From an uncultured bacterium (GTDB taxonomy: Bacteria; Planctomycetota; UBA1135; GCA-002686595), in assembly GCA_905480285.1 (NCBI GenBank), contig CAJQPT010000288.1, forward strand, positions 1 through 48,605: DNA of 48,605 bases. Reading direction: 5' to 3'. Each line of letters begins with the position of its first letter. Position 1 is the stretch's first letter. Shown piece by piece: positions 9,456 to 18,025 of this stretch. Under the pieces are notes generated by a model. It had not been told where the DNA came from. It ran no database searches and saw nothing but the letters and a program-made list of their open reading frames with translations. The translations under genes were made by a program, and so were the position numbers.

Positions 9456-11347
9456 CGGGTTCCACCTTCACCCGGGGCGTCCAGACCGTCGCCGCCGTCC
9501 TCGCCGTCGCCGCTGCCCGCGCCTTGGCCGCTGCTCGGCAGCTGAGACGCGTCTTCCACGGCCTGCCAGACGGCCCGGACCACGGGCGCGGCGACCCCCT
9601 CGCGGCGGGTGAGTTCATTCAGATCCTCCCGCGCGACCTCGAGGTTTCCAGCCGCCACAGCCGCGAGGGCACGGTTGCCGAGGGTGGCGATGTCGCGAGG
9701 CTCGAGCGCCAGGGCCCGCGTCCACTCATCGAGCGCCTCGGGATAGCGGGCGAGCCGATGGAGGGCGTAGGCCCGACCGCGCCGGGCGAGGGCGCTGCTC
9801 GGCTCCAGCTCGATGGCAGCGTCGAAGCGGGCCACCGCACCTTCAAGATCCCCCCGCTCCAGGTCCGCCCGCCCGAGCCGGATCTTCACCTCCGCGCTGC
9901 CCAGGGAGACGGTCTTGATACGGCCCAGCTCCAGCTCACGCGCGGCCCCCAAGGCCCCGCGCCGGACCAATCGCGATCGCAGGCGCCCGAGGTCCGCCTC
10001 GCCCGGAGGATCCGCCCATCGGCCAGGGAAGGGCGTGGACCAGGCCGGGCGCTGGAGCAGGGGCTGAGCGAACACGCTGAGGTCCGCCTCCAGGTCCCCC
10101 GCCCGCCAGGCGCCGGTGCGGACGATGGCGAGACGGCCGTCCGGCTCGAAGACCAGGAACCAGGGCAGCGGCGGCGGATCGGCGCGGTCAAGGCGCCAGC
10201 TCACGAGCTCGGGGACGATGAGCGCGGCCTCGCCGATCGGCGCGAACACGCCGCCACCCCAGCCGGCCGCGGCCAGGCGCGTGGAGCTGAAGTCGAGCGG
10301 GTCCGGGGCGCCCGCGACCGAGCTGGCCTCCACCCGCTGTCCCCCGAGGTCCACGGACACCAGCGCGACGTCCGCGCCTGCCGCCGAAGAGCTCAGCGCG
10401 GCCAGGTCGCCCAGCCCCTGGATCGCCGCTGAATCGCTCGAGTCCCAGACCGCGACCACCGTGTTCCGACCGGTCCCGAGGGGGCCGTCAGGGGTGAGCC
10501 CGAAGACCCGCCCTGCGCGGCCCCCACGCCCGCGCAACTCCAGGCCGGGGATCGAGGTAGGAGAGGGCAGGACCAACCGGCGGCGTCCGTCGAGCTCCGA
10601 CGGTGCCGCAAGGAGGGGCCCCGGGGAGAGCACGAGTCGATTGGGCGCCGAGGCCTCGCTCGCCGTCCCTTGGCCCTCCACCAGCACATAGCGCCGCCCC
10701 GTCCGAACCTCTCCGAAGTCCTCCAGCGCCTGCGAGCCCGGCCAACGCACCTGCAGCTTGACCCTCCGCGCGCGCGCTGGTCGGGCGCCGCCGCCGCGGC
10801 GCCCGAAGCCAAACCTGAGCCATGCGGACGACTGTGCCAGGTAGCCCGAACCCGCGGATCGGGTCCGGCGCTGCGTCTCGGTCTCGCCGTCAACGCTGGT
10901 GGTCGTCGCGAAGACCACGCCCCCGACCGCGTCGCGGTTGGACGCGGTTCCCCTCAGGCGAACCGCGAGGTGCTCCGCCCCATCAGCCAAACGGTTGGCG
11001 AGGACCCGAACGCGCGGCGCCGTGCGGTTCGAGACGATGAGGTCATCATCCCCGTCGAAGTCGATGTCCATGCGCGCCGCGCTGCGGCCGTCGTCCGGAT
11101 AGTCGAGCCCAAGCACCGGGCCGGCGTCCACGAAGTCGACGTCCGCGCGGTCGACGTCAGCGCTTCCGGAGTTGATGAACGCGGCGTTGCGCTCGCCGCC
11201 GCTCCACGGCTCTCCGCGGCGCAGGCGTTCGTTCAGGTCGGCCCAGCCCTCGAAGTAGCGGTCGCTGCTGGTGCCGGTGCCGCTGGAATCCGCCTCGCCG
11301 ACCGGAGCACCGTCCGTGCTCTCATTCAGAGGTGAGCGCGACACCAC
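9452..11347 (-). CDS. UnbV/ASPIC, thioredoxin-like and TPR half of an interrupted FG-GAP protein
   Basis: The 631-residue frame continues, in the same phase, the FG-GAP frame ending at 11366. Only one TGA and six codons (SSFWRH) separate them. It has no ATG near its beginning: the first possible start is a GTG at 11347, and the first ATG is codon 93. It has no signal peptide, although its other half does. In order it holds one more FG-GAP motif (DIDFDGDDD, about 94-102), an UnbV/ASPIC region (about 125-225), a thioredoxin-like segment (about 290-430) whose WCxxC position reads WDSSDSAA without Cys, and TPR repeats (about 490-600). It overlaps sixA by 4 bases. It is probably the C-terminal part of one long exported protein rather than an independent gene. 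Confidence 0.75.
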   Translation of the reverse strand: MVSRSPLNESTDGAPVGEADSSGTGTSSDRYFEGWADLNERLRRGEPWSGGERNAAFINSGSADVDRADVDFVDAGPVLGLDYPDDGRSAARMDIDFDGDDDLIVSNRTAPRVRVLANRLADGAEHLAVRLRGTASNRDAVGGVVFATTTSVDGETETQRRTRSAGSGYLAQSSAWLRFGFGRRGGGARPARARRVKLQVRWPGSQALEDFGEVRTGRRYVLVEGQGTASEASAPNRLVLSPGPLLAAPSELDGRRRLVLPSPTSIPGLELRGRGGRAGRVFGLTPDGPLGTGRNTVVAVWDSSDSAAIQGLGDLAALSSSAAGADVALVSVDLGGQRVEASSVAGAPDPLDFSSTRLAAAGWGGGVFAPIGEAALIVPELVSWRLDRADPPPLPWFLVFEPDGRLAIVRTGAWRAGDLEADLSVFAQPLLQRPAWSTPFPGRWADPPGEADLGRLRSRLVRRGALGAARELELGRIKTVSLGSAEVKIRLGRADLERGDLEGAVARFDAAIELEPSSALARRGRAYALHRLARYPEALDEWTRALALEPRDIATLGNRALAAVAAGNLEVAREDLNELTRREGVAAPVVRAVWQAVEDASQLPSSGQGAGSGDGEDGGDGLDAPGEGGTR

Positions 11348-11365
11348 GTGCCGCCAGAACGAGCT

Positions 11366-13156
11366 TCAGAGATCCGGGGCGCCTCGCCGGGAAGCGGAGA
11401 CGAACCCGTTGGGAACAAAGAGGTCCAGCCACCCGTTCCCGTCCAGATCCACGGGGATGCCGCCCCAGGCCCATTGACCGGCCGTCGCCAGCCCCGACTC
11501 CAGGAACCCGCCCTCCGGCGACCTGAGGAAGAGCGTGTTGCCCTTCGCGTGGCGCCGGTACAGGGACAGCGTGCCCTCGTCGGCGTCGCTCTGGAACGCG
11601 CCCTGCGCCGTGATCCGCCGCCCGGCCGAGGACTCCATGTTGCTCACATACAGGTCGACCCGCCCGTCCCGGTCGAGGTCCGCGAAGGCGGCCCCCATCC
11701 CCGCGGCCACGTCCTCCACGCCGAGCTCGGGCGCCATGTTCCTGAAGTAGCCCGTGCCGTTGTTGACGTAGAGCGTGTTCCGCCCGAAGTCGTTCGCGAC
11801 GTAGAGGTCGGGGTCTCCGTCGTCGTCGACGTCCTCGAAGGTCGCCGCGAAGCTGAAGCGTGAGCCGTCTCGGTCCAGCCCCGTCTCCACCGTCGCGTCT
11901 CCGAGGATCAGCTGGTCGGGCTCCTCGGTCACGTTTGCGATCAGGAGATTGGCCTGGCCGTTCTCCGCGTCGTGGTAGGGCAGAGGGAAGGTGGAGCCGT
12001 CGTAGGGGTTCGCGTAGGCGCAGGCGTAGATATCAAGCAGGCCGTCCATGTTGATGTCCGCGGCCGCGAGGCTCGTGACCCCGGTGCGCTCGAAGCGTTC
12101 GGCCTCCACGTACCCCTGGTCCGTCCTGGCCAGGACCACGACCCCCGAGGCCAACCCGAGCACCACGTCGAGGTCGGCGTCACGGTCGAGGTCGACGAAC
12201 AGCACGCTGGTCGTGGCGTCCACCAGATCGAGGCCCCCACCCCGCGCCGCCTCCATGAACCCTCCGTCAGGGAGCCGGAGCCACAGTTGGTTGGGGACGC
12301 CGCCGGGCTGACAGAGGTAGAGGTCCTCGAGCCCGTCGCCGTTGACGTCAGCCACCGCCACCCCGTGGTGCCCGAGGAGTCCGACCCCGACGTCCACGTC
12401 CAGGCGGTCCCGCAGGTCCATGATCGACTCGGCCAGCCCGGCGGTGGCCGGCGTGGCGCCGAGCAGCGTTCCGGTCACGTCCTCGAACGCGGGTTCGGAT
12501 GCGGGCTCACCCGCCAGCGCCACCCGCTCGGTGATCGCCGCCGCCCAACCGAGAATGCGCAGGGGACCTTCCGGCGCCTCGGTCACCCGCAGGTTCCAGA
12601 TGGACCGCACCGAGGCCGCCCCACCGCCTGGGGCCTGGCGCAGGTGCCGGACGCGCAGTCGAACGTCCCATCCACCGTCCCCCGTCGGGAGCACGGCCTT
12701 CGAGCTGACCTCCGCCGCGCGAGTCGGCCGGCCCCCGAGGGCCTCGGTCACCGCGCTGAAGGCGGCGCGGACATCCTCGGCCGCGTCCTCCGGGCCCGTG
12801 GACGCGTCGAGCACGAGGGCGACGTCGAGGGCCCGCGCGACCGAGATCGGACGCGGCGCAGTGGCGGTGGACCAGGTCGACTTGGCGCGCCCGTCTTCCT
12901 CGGTCGCGTCCCCCTTGGCGGAGCTTCCCTTGGCGGAGTCCCCCACAACCACGGCCCGCGCGTCCGCGTCGATCCACGCCTCACCGACGTCGCCCCCGAG
13001 GGGATCTCCGGTGGCCAGGTAAGCCCTATCGAGCTCTCGGGCCAGTCGGGTCACCGAGTTGGAGATCGCCTCCGCCCCGTCCAGTGGGTCAGGCCCCGGC
13101 AGGCTCGGCTCCTGGGAGCAAAGACCCGCGAGAGAGAGAAGGAGCGCCGACAGCAT
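11366..13156 (-). CDS. Exported FG-GAP/VCBS repeat protein (N-terminal half of an interrupted gene)
   Basis: This 596-residue protein starts with a hydrophobic signal peptide (MLSALLLSLAGLCSQEP). An N-terminal domain of about 200 residues is not recognised. It is followed by at least six calcium-binding DxDxDGxxD loops of FG-GAP repeats (DVNGDGLED, DLDRDADLD, DINMDGLLD, DVDDDGDPD, DLDRDGRVD, DLDGNGWLD). The frame stops right after VPNGFVSASRRGAPDL. In related proteins, as I remember the family, this point runs straight into a WRxVV...WSGxERN segment and UnbV, and exactly that continues in frame after the TGA here. The joined protein would be about 1,230 residues. A TAGAAT hexamer 6 bases before the ATG suggests a leaderless transcript. 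Confidence 0.85.
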   Translation of the reverse strand: MLSALLLSLAGLCSQEPSLPGPDPLDGAEAISNSVTRLARELDRAYLATGDPLGGDVGEAWIDADARAVVVGDSAKGSSAKGDATEEDGRAKSTWSTATAPRPISVARALDVALVLDASTGPEDAAEDVRAAFSAVTEALGGRPTRAAEVSSKAVLPTGDGGWDVRLRVRHLRQAPGGGAASVRSIWNLRVTEAPEGPLRILGWAAAITERVALAGEPASEPAFEDVTGTLLGATPATAGLAESIMDLRDRLDVDVGVGLLGHHGVAVADVNGDGLEDLYLCQPGGVPNQLWLRLPDGGFMEAARGGGLDLVDATTSVLFVDLDRDADLDVVLGLASGVVVLARTDQGYVEAERFERTGVTSLAAADINMDGLLDIYACAYANPYDGSTFPLPYHDAENGQANLLIANVTEEPDQLILGDATVETGLDRDGSRFSFAATFEDVDDDGDPDLYVANDFGRNTLYVNNGTGYFRNMAPELGVEDVAAGMGAAFADLDRDGRVDLYVSNMESSAGRRITAQGAFQSDADEGTLSLYRRHAKGNTLFLRSPEGGFLESGLATAGQWAWGGIPVDLDGNGWLDLFVPNGFVSASRRGAPDL

Positions 13157-13162
13157 GCCGGG

Positions 13163-13168
13163 ATTCTA
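13163..13168 (-). promoter_or_regulatory. -10-like TAGAAT, 6 bases before the FG-GAP gene
   Basis: TAGAAT on the minus strand matches five of six bases of the sigma-70 -10 consensus. It is followed by 6 bases and the ATG at 13156, so transcription would begin at or near the start codon. No good -35 is visible. Confidence 0.5.
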
Positions 13169-13335
13169 GGACACCACGCTGACGATGGACCCTGGCGGCA
13201 CCGGGATCCCGGGGGCCCCAAAGAACCAGAGGGGCCTGGGGTCGAGGAGCCTATGGCCGGAGCCCCTGGGGCCGGGCCGCCTGCGATGCATCGGCACGGG
13301 CCCTGAAGCCCGCCGGAGCTCGAGGGCCTCGCGGA

Positions 13336-14520
13336 TCAGTCCGCGCCGAGCCGCCGCCGCAGGTCCTCGAGCGCGTTCATCACGTTGAGGTAAGCATCGT
13401 GCGGGCTGTCGTAGGGGCTGAAGTACTCGTGCACGTCGCCGTCAGTCTCACACTTCGTCGACATGTAGTACACGTGATCCGAGGTGGTGAAGTCCCGCCA
13501 CGTGTTCAGCAGGTCCGCATCCCCCGAGGCTCGCGCCGCGGGGCCGAGCTTGTAGATGGCCTCGTGCGCCGCGCGCTGCATGTGATTGCCAAGCCAGGCC
13601 GAGACGTCCCGCTCCTCGTCCGCCCAGGAGATCGGGCGTGGATAGTCCAGGTCCTCCACGATTGGATCTCGCCGGGCGATCTCCGTCGGGGTCGCGAAGT
13701 CCAGCTTGTCCGAGGCCACGGCGAGGTCGACCATGGTGTCCATGAAGTCGAAGATCCCGGTATCCCGCGACTGGTGCTCGCCGAAGGTCTCGTAGTCCAT
13801 GAAGAGCCCGACGAACGGACGCTCGTCAGGGAGGGACTCGAGCCACCCGTTGAAGGTGGGCGCGAGCAGGGGATACCCCTCCCAGCCCTGGTTGCTGAAG
13901 CGGAACCCGATGTCGTCGGAGAGCTGGAAGTCCCGGAGGATCAGGGGGAAGCCGCCTGCCCCCGCCATGCCGTACAGGGCCTGGGCCGTCCGGCCGTGGA
14001 GGAGCTGATCGGCACCCTCGGCGAGCAGCACCTCGAAGCCCAGGTCCTTCACCTGCTGAGCGACGCTCGCGTCCGTGATCAGCTCGGTGTTGCGGAAGGC
14101 CGTGGGCTCGACGCCGAGGTGCTCCTTCAGCAGCGCGCGCTGCTCTGCGACCTGAGCCTTGAACTCCTCTGGGTCCACGAGCGCAGCGAGGCTGTGCCGG
14201 GAGGTCTCGCACATGAACTCCACCGAACCGCTCTCCGCGAGGTCGCGAAAGCTCTCGAGGGCCTCAGGCGCCCAGGCGGCGAGCTGACGAATGGCGGTAC
14301 CCGAGACCGAGAAGCTGCACCGAAAGGCGCCATCCGAGCGCTCCACCGCCCGCAGGAGCTGGCGGTTCATGGGCAGGTAGCACTTCTCTGCCACGCGCTT
14401 GGCCACGTCCTCGTTGAGCCAGTCATCCCAGTAGTCGGACCGGGCGCCGATCGCGTCGTAGGGAAAGGGCTTCACCCGGTAGGGCTGATGGACCTGGAAG
14501 TAGTAGACGATCGAGGTCAT
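13336..14520 (-). CDS. Glycoside hydrolase family 57 protein (alpha-amylase/glucanotransferase type)
   Basis: The 394-residue protein carries the ordered GH57 motifs. Motif 1 is FQVHQPYR (residues 8-15). The nucleophile Glu is E146 in AFRNTELITD, and the general acid Asp is D242 in FMDYETFGEH. GH57 enzymes hydrolyse or transfer alpha-1,4-glucan chains. The length is that of short cytoplasmic GH57 members, and there is no signal peptide. Its ATG overlaps the TGA of the GT4 gene by 4 bases, and the debranching-type gene precedes that one, so the three are co-transcribed. The GDE-GT4-GH57 arrangement resembles alpha-glucan clusters known from archaea and some bacteria. Whether it is hydrolytic or a transferase cannot be decided from sequence. 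Confidence 0.9.
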   Translation of the reverse strand: MTSIVYYFQVHQPYRVKPFPYDAIGARSDYWDDWLNEDVAKRVAEKCYLPMNRQLLRAVERSDGAFRCSFSVSGTAIRQLAAWAPEALESFRDLAESGSVEFMCETSRHSLAALVDPEEFKAQVAEQRALLKEHLGVEPTAFRNTELITDASVAQQVKDLGFEVLLAEGADQLLHGRTAQALYGMAGAGGFPLILRDFQLSDDIGFRFSNQGWEGYPLLAPTFNGWLESLPDERPFVGLFMDYETFGEHQSRDTGIFDFMDTMVDLAVASDKLDFATPTEIARRDPIVEDLDYPRPISWADEERDVSAWLGNHMQRAAHEAIYKLGPAARASGDADLLNTWRDFTTSDHVYYMSTKCETDGDVHEYFSPYDSPHDAYLNVMNALEDLRRRLGAD

Positions 14521-15857
14521 CCGGTGGTCCTCCTCCCGGAGGTGGACCGCGCCTTCTCCAGGGCAGCCTCTAGGTGGCGGGCACTCTCGGCCCAGGTCAG
14601 GCGCTCGAGCTCTGCTCGGCCCTGTTCAACGACCGCGAGGCGTCGGGCCTCGTCGGTGAGCAAGGTGACGATCTGGGCCGACAGGCCGGCAGCATCCCAG
14701 GGGGGACACACGGGGGCGGAGGGCAAGACCTCGCGGACGCCACAGGCGTCGGTGAGGACGGGAGCGGCGCCACCGCGCAGGGCCTCAAGCGGCGTCAGGC
14801 CGAAGGGCTCCGAGACCGAGGAGAGCACGAAGACGCTGGCCTCGGCGTAGGCGCGGTCGCGCAGCTCCGAGGTCACGCCACCGGCAAAGAAGACCCTCCG
14901 GCCGATCCCGAGGGCCGCAGCCATCTCGATCATCCGCGTCCGATCCTCCCCCTCCCCCATGAACACAAAGCGCGCCGCCGGGCAGGACTCCAGGACCCGG
15001 GCCGCCGCTCGGACCAGGAAGCCGACGCCCTTCTGGCGGGTCAAGCGCCCGACGAAGAGGACCGTGGGGCCCTCCGGCCCGACCACCCTCTCGGGAGACG
15101 AATCCACGCCGGAAGGCGCCGCGTTATGCACGACGCTGACCCGCTCGGGGTCGAGGCGATATTCACGCACAAGGAGATCCCTGGTGAAGCCGCTGACCGC
15201 GCAGACCCGATCCGCCGTGCGGAGCCCGGCGCGCTCCACCGCGCTGATGGACCCCACCGGCCCCGGCGCGGATACCCCGCCCCGGTCGATCGCCGTGGAG
15301 TGCACGTGGAGGCACACGGGTCGTCGGCGCGCGAAGCGCAGGCGGAGCGCCGCGGGGAACGTCATCCAGTCGTGGGCATGGACCACGTCGAAGTCTCGAC
15401 CCTTGAGGCGGGTCACCGCCTCACGGGAGTAGCGCTGGATCGCCGTCGAGAGGTCCTCGCCGTACAGCTTGCGGGCGCTCTGCGCGTGGGAGTCAGGGCG
15501 GGATGAACCGAGCCCCGTTGAGCCAGCCTCCACCGACGCGGCCCCCGCGACAGCCGCCCCAGAGGATACGGGTGGCACGAGCGACCCCGATGCGCTGGCC
15601 GAGCCGGGAGCCGTATCCACGGCATAAGGGTCCAGCACGGCCCCGGGGTGAAACGGGGAGAACGAGGCGTCACCGCCGAGGGACACGCGCTCGATCCCGG
15701 GGTACGGCGCCGGGTCTGCCGGAGCGCCGTCCGCGGGCGTGCACAGGATCACCTCGTGACCGCGATCGGCGAGGGCGGTGGTGAGCCCGTGGCACGCCGC
15801 CCCCAGTCCGCCCGCCACGGCCGGGGGATACTCCCAGCCAAGAACCAGTACCTTCAT
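14517..15857 (-). CDS. GT4-type glycosyltransferase, glycogen-synthase-like
   Basis: This 446-residue GT-B fold enzyme begins MKVLVLGWEYPPAVAGGLG, the N-terminal glycine-rich sugar-nucleotide pattern. HAHDWMTFPAAL follows mid-protein, then the C-terminal FVGRLTRQKGVGFLV and the donor-site stretch VFVLSSVSEPFGLTPLEAL, whose Glu residues match the E-x7-E motif of GT4. A Ser/Ala/Gly-rich insertion at about residues 85-140 is unusual. The ATG at 15857 shares one base with the upstream TGA (TGATG); a GTG one codon earlier is the alternative. Placed between a debranching-type gene and a GH57 gene, it probably extends or primes alpha-glucan, a role separate from the true glgA at 32079. Confidence 0.85.
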   Translation of the reverse strand: MKVLVLGWEYPPAVAGGLGAACHGLTTALADRGHEVILCTPADGAPADPAPYPGIERVSLGGDASFSPFHPGAVLDPYAVDTAPGSASASGSLVPPVSSGAAVAGAASVEAGSTGLGSSRPDSHAQSARKLYGEDLSTAIQRYSREAVTRLKGRDFDVVHAHDWMTFPAALRLRFARRRPVCLHVHSTAIDRGGVSAPGPVGSISAVERAGLRTADRVCAVSGFTRDLLVREYRLDPERVSVVHNAAPSGVDSSPERVVGPEGPTVLFVGRLTRQKGVGFLVRAAARVLESCPAARFVFMGEGEDRTRMIEMAAALGIGRRVFFAGGVTSELRDRAYAEASVFVLSSVSEPFGLTPLEALRGGAAPVLTDACGVREVLPSAPVCPPWDAAGLSAQIVTLLTDEARRLAVVEQGRAELERLTWAESARHLEAALEKARSTSGRRTTG

Positions 15858-17893
15858 CACTCCGGTGTTCCGCCCAGGACCTCGGTCAGGAGGCGGAACG
15901 CTCGAATGGACTCGCCGCTGGCAGGGGGGAAGGTCAAGTCTCCGATCGGCGACACGCCGCCTTCCGAGCGTTCGGCCCAGGCTTCAGGCGCGCCATCGAT
16001 GGCCGCCAGCAGGCTCTCCTCGAAGTCGAGGCGGACGAAGTCTCGCCCGAACGCCCTGATCGCCGCCTCGACGTGCATCCCGAGGAGCCACGGCCAGACC
16101 GCGCCGTCCACCGGCGAATCCTGGTGAAACCCAAGGTCCGCTCGATCGATGGACCGCACCCCAAGGGGCGTCAGCAGGCGCTCATCCGCCGCGTTCACCA
16201 CGGCGCGGCGCTGCATCTGATCCAGGGGCGCCCCCTCGAGGGCAGCCGCCACGAGCATCCCGGCCCGCATGGACAGGGCCGTCCCGCCAACGGGGTCCGA
16301 CCCGCTCACCTCGAGGTCCGCGAGCCGCCGCGGCGTCGAGAGCCAGAAGGCCCGCTGAAACCAGCGGCGGGCGTCCAGCGCGCGGCGCGCAGCTTGCTCG
16401 CGCCGCGGCCCGTTCGATGTCATCCGGCAAAGCTGCTCATCAAAGATGAACAGCTGGTGCAGGAGCGCGCCGGCCTCCACGCACACCGCTCCGCGCGGGA
16501 CGGACGGGGTGGAGGCGAGCACCTCGTACCAGCGACGGGTCCCCCGGAACCGCGCGGCCCCGGGGCTCGTCTCCTCACCCGGGCCTGCTCCAGCGAACCC
16601 GGCGACCCCATCGGTGGGAGGGCTCTCCCCCACCGCGCCGTCGCTCAGCTCCGAGGCTGACGCGGCACCGGGTGCCTCGGCGAGGATCGCGTCGACCATC
16701 GAGGCGACCGCCGGAGCAAAGCAGTCCTCCACGAGCCCCCGATAAGTCAGCGGGCCCCAGGCCGATCGGAGGTTACGTAGGAGCAGCTGGCACGTACGCC
16801 CCAGCCACAGGGCGGAGTCATCCCCGGCGACCTCACCGGGGCCCCCGATGGCGGTCACGGCGGCGGCCACATGGTGCTTGATCCAGCTGGAGATCTGATC
16901 GGGGCTCCAGCCCGCCTCGAGCGCGAGCCCCGGGGCAGAGAGGATGTCCATGAGCCGTCCGCGCGCCGTGACGGCGGCCGACAGGGGCCCAACTCCCGGC
17001 CCAGCTTCAGGCTCGGCGTCAGGCTCGGCGTCAGGCTCAGCGTCAGGCTCGGCGGCGGGCTCGGCGTCGACTCCAGCGCGCCGGTCGCCGGCGCGGACCA
17101 GGTCCGCCTCGACCTCAACCGTCACCCGCAGGCTCGTGGCGGTCTCGGGCAGACGAACCAGGAACACTCCCGGCGAGAATCGATCCTCGACGCCGATGGG
17201 CCCCGTGCGGTCGAGGACCGCGACGTCCGAATGCCAGAGCGCGGCCCCCACAAGGGTGACGTCGCCGTTGAAGCGAAGGATGATCGCCGGCATCCCGGGA
17301 TAGGGGCGTACGCGCGCGACCGCCCCCGACTCGGTGGCCTCCAACTGCACTCGGGGATCGAGCGCATCGTTCTGGTGGGTGCGTTGGCCGACCGGGCGGC
17401 AGGGCAGCGTGCACTCAACCCGCGCCAGCGACTCGTTGACGGACCAGACCGCCTCGACCCGAGGCGTGAGGGTGCCGAGGCGGATCCTGGGTGCTCCGAG
17501 CCCGACAGGCGCCGAAGCCAGGGCGCTCGGCTCCGGATCTCCAACCTCAGGATCTTCGCCCAGGGTCACGGCCAGGTCACCCAGCCACACGATCGGCTCG
17601 CCCGGCAGGTCGGCGGTCTCGGCCACCAGCAGCCCGTCGTCGAGACGCTCCGCCACGAGGAGCCCGTCAGCCGCGCGGCGCCCAGAGGACCAGAGGACCC
17701 GCTCGGGGAGCCCGATGAGGTGCGGGCCCGTGGACGCGATGTCGCGGGCGTCGGTCGCGGTGGAGCACCAGCGGCGGCCACCAAGGGGCTCCGAGTGGAG
17801 TTCCCTGGGCTGTTGAAGTCGACGCAGAAGAGGGGCAGACATTCGGGGTGGAGCCGTGGGCCCGGGTCGTGCGCTCTGGCACAGCGCCTTCAC
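15857..17893 (-). CDS. Glycogen debranching enzyme-like protein (amylo-alpha-1,6-glucosidase, GH133 type), divergent
   Basis: The 678-residue protein has an N-terminal beta-rich part, a linker of (DAEP)n repeats (about residues 280-300) and an (alpha/alpha)6-barrel-like C-terminal part. That part contains TPLGVRSID and the diagnostic SPVDGAVWPWLLG. This is the GDE C-terminal pattern. The usual catalytic stretches (TWMDA, then TPRxGKPVEINALWY) are poorly kept: I read RRWYEVLASTPSVPRGAVCVEAGALLHQL there, with Glu where Asp is expected. Activity is therefore uncertain. The GTG start at 17893 is favoured by a well-spaced promoter that would initiate at that codon; an ATG at 17842 (661 residues) is the alternative. 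It heads the operon with the GT4 and GH57 genes and is divergent from glgC. Confidence 0.8.
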   Translation of the reverse strand: MKALCQSARPGPTAPPRMSAPLLRRLQQPRELHSEPLGGRRWCSTATDARDIASTGPHLIGLPERVLWSSGRRAADGLLVAERLDDGLLVAETADLPGEPIVWLGDLAVTLGEDPEVGDPEPSALASAPVGLGAPRIRLGTLTPRVEAVWSVNESLARVECTLPCRPVGQRTHQNDALDPRVQLEATESGAVARVRPYPGMPAIILRFNGDVTLVGAALWHSDVAVLDRTGPIGVEDRFSPGVFLVRLPETATSLRVTVEVEADLVRAGDRRAGVDAEPAAEPDAEPDAEPDAEPEAGPGVGPLSAAVTARGRLMDILSAPGLALEAGWSPDQISSWIKHHVAAAVTAIGGPGEVAGDDSALWLGRTCQLLLRNLRSAWGPLTYRGLVEDCFAPAVASMVDAILAEAPGAASASELSDGAVGESPPTDGVAGFAGAGPGEETSPGAARFRGTRRWYEVLASTPSVPRGAVCVEAGALLHQLFIFDEQLCRMTSNGPRREQAARRALDARRWFQRAFWLSTPRRLADLEVSGSDPVGGTALSMRAGMLVAAALEGAPLDQMQRRAVVNAADERLLTPLGVRSIDRADLGFHQDSPVDGAVWPWLLGMHVEAAIRAFGRDFVRLDFEESLLAAIDGAPEAWAERSEGGVSPIGDLTFPPASGESIRAFRLLTEVLGGTPE
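17007..17066. repeat. In-gene 12-bp tandem repeat encoding a (DAEP)n linker
   Basis: About five copies of TCAGGCTCGGCG (plus strand; the last ones imperfect) lie inside the debranching-type gene. They encode Asp-Ala-Glu-Pro repeats, a flexible acidic linker between its two halves. Confidence 0.85.
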
Positions 17894-17898
17894 CTGGG

Positions 17899-17927
17899 AA
17901 GGTAGCTACCTGCGCGATCCAGATCAA
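17899..17927 (-). promoter_or_regulatory. Promoter of the debranching/GT4/GH57 operon
   Basis: On the minus strand TTGATC (17927-17922) and TACCTT (17904-17899) are separated by exactly 17 bases, a sigma-70-type layout. The -10 ends 5 bases before the GTG at 17893, so the predicted transcript would start at about that codon and have no leader. Confidence 0.6.
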
Positions 17928-18025
17928 AGGTCGAGTCGCGGAGGATCTCCCTGGGTCATCTGTTATCCGGGCTCCCAGTCTGTTCTGATCAAGGCGGATT
18001 CCGAGCCCCCGGCCCTCGCACCCCC

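Noticed and set aside
17007-17066. Regular short repeats that might suggest a CRISPR-like array
   Set aside because: The units are directly adjacent 12-mers without spacers and encode an in-frame (DAEP)n linker.
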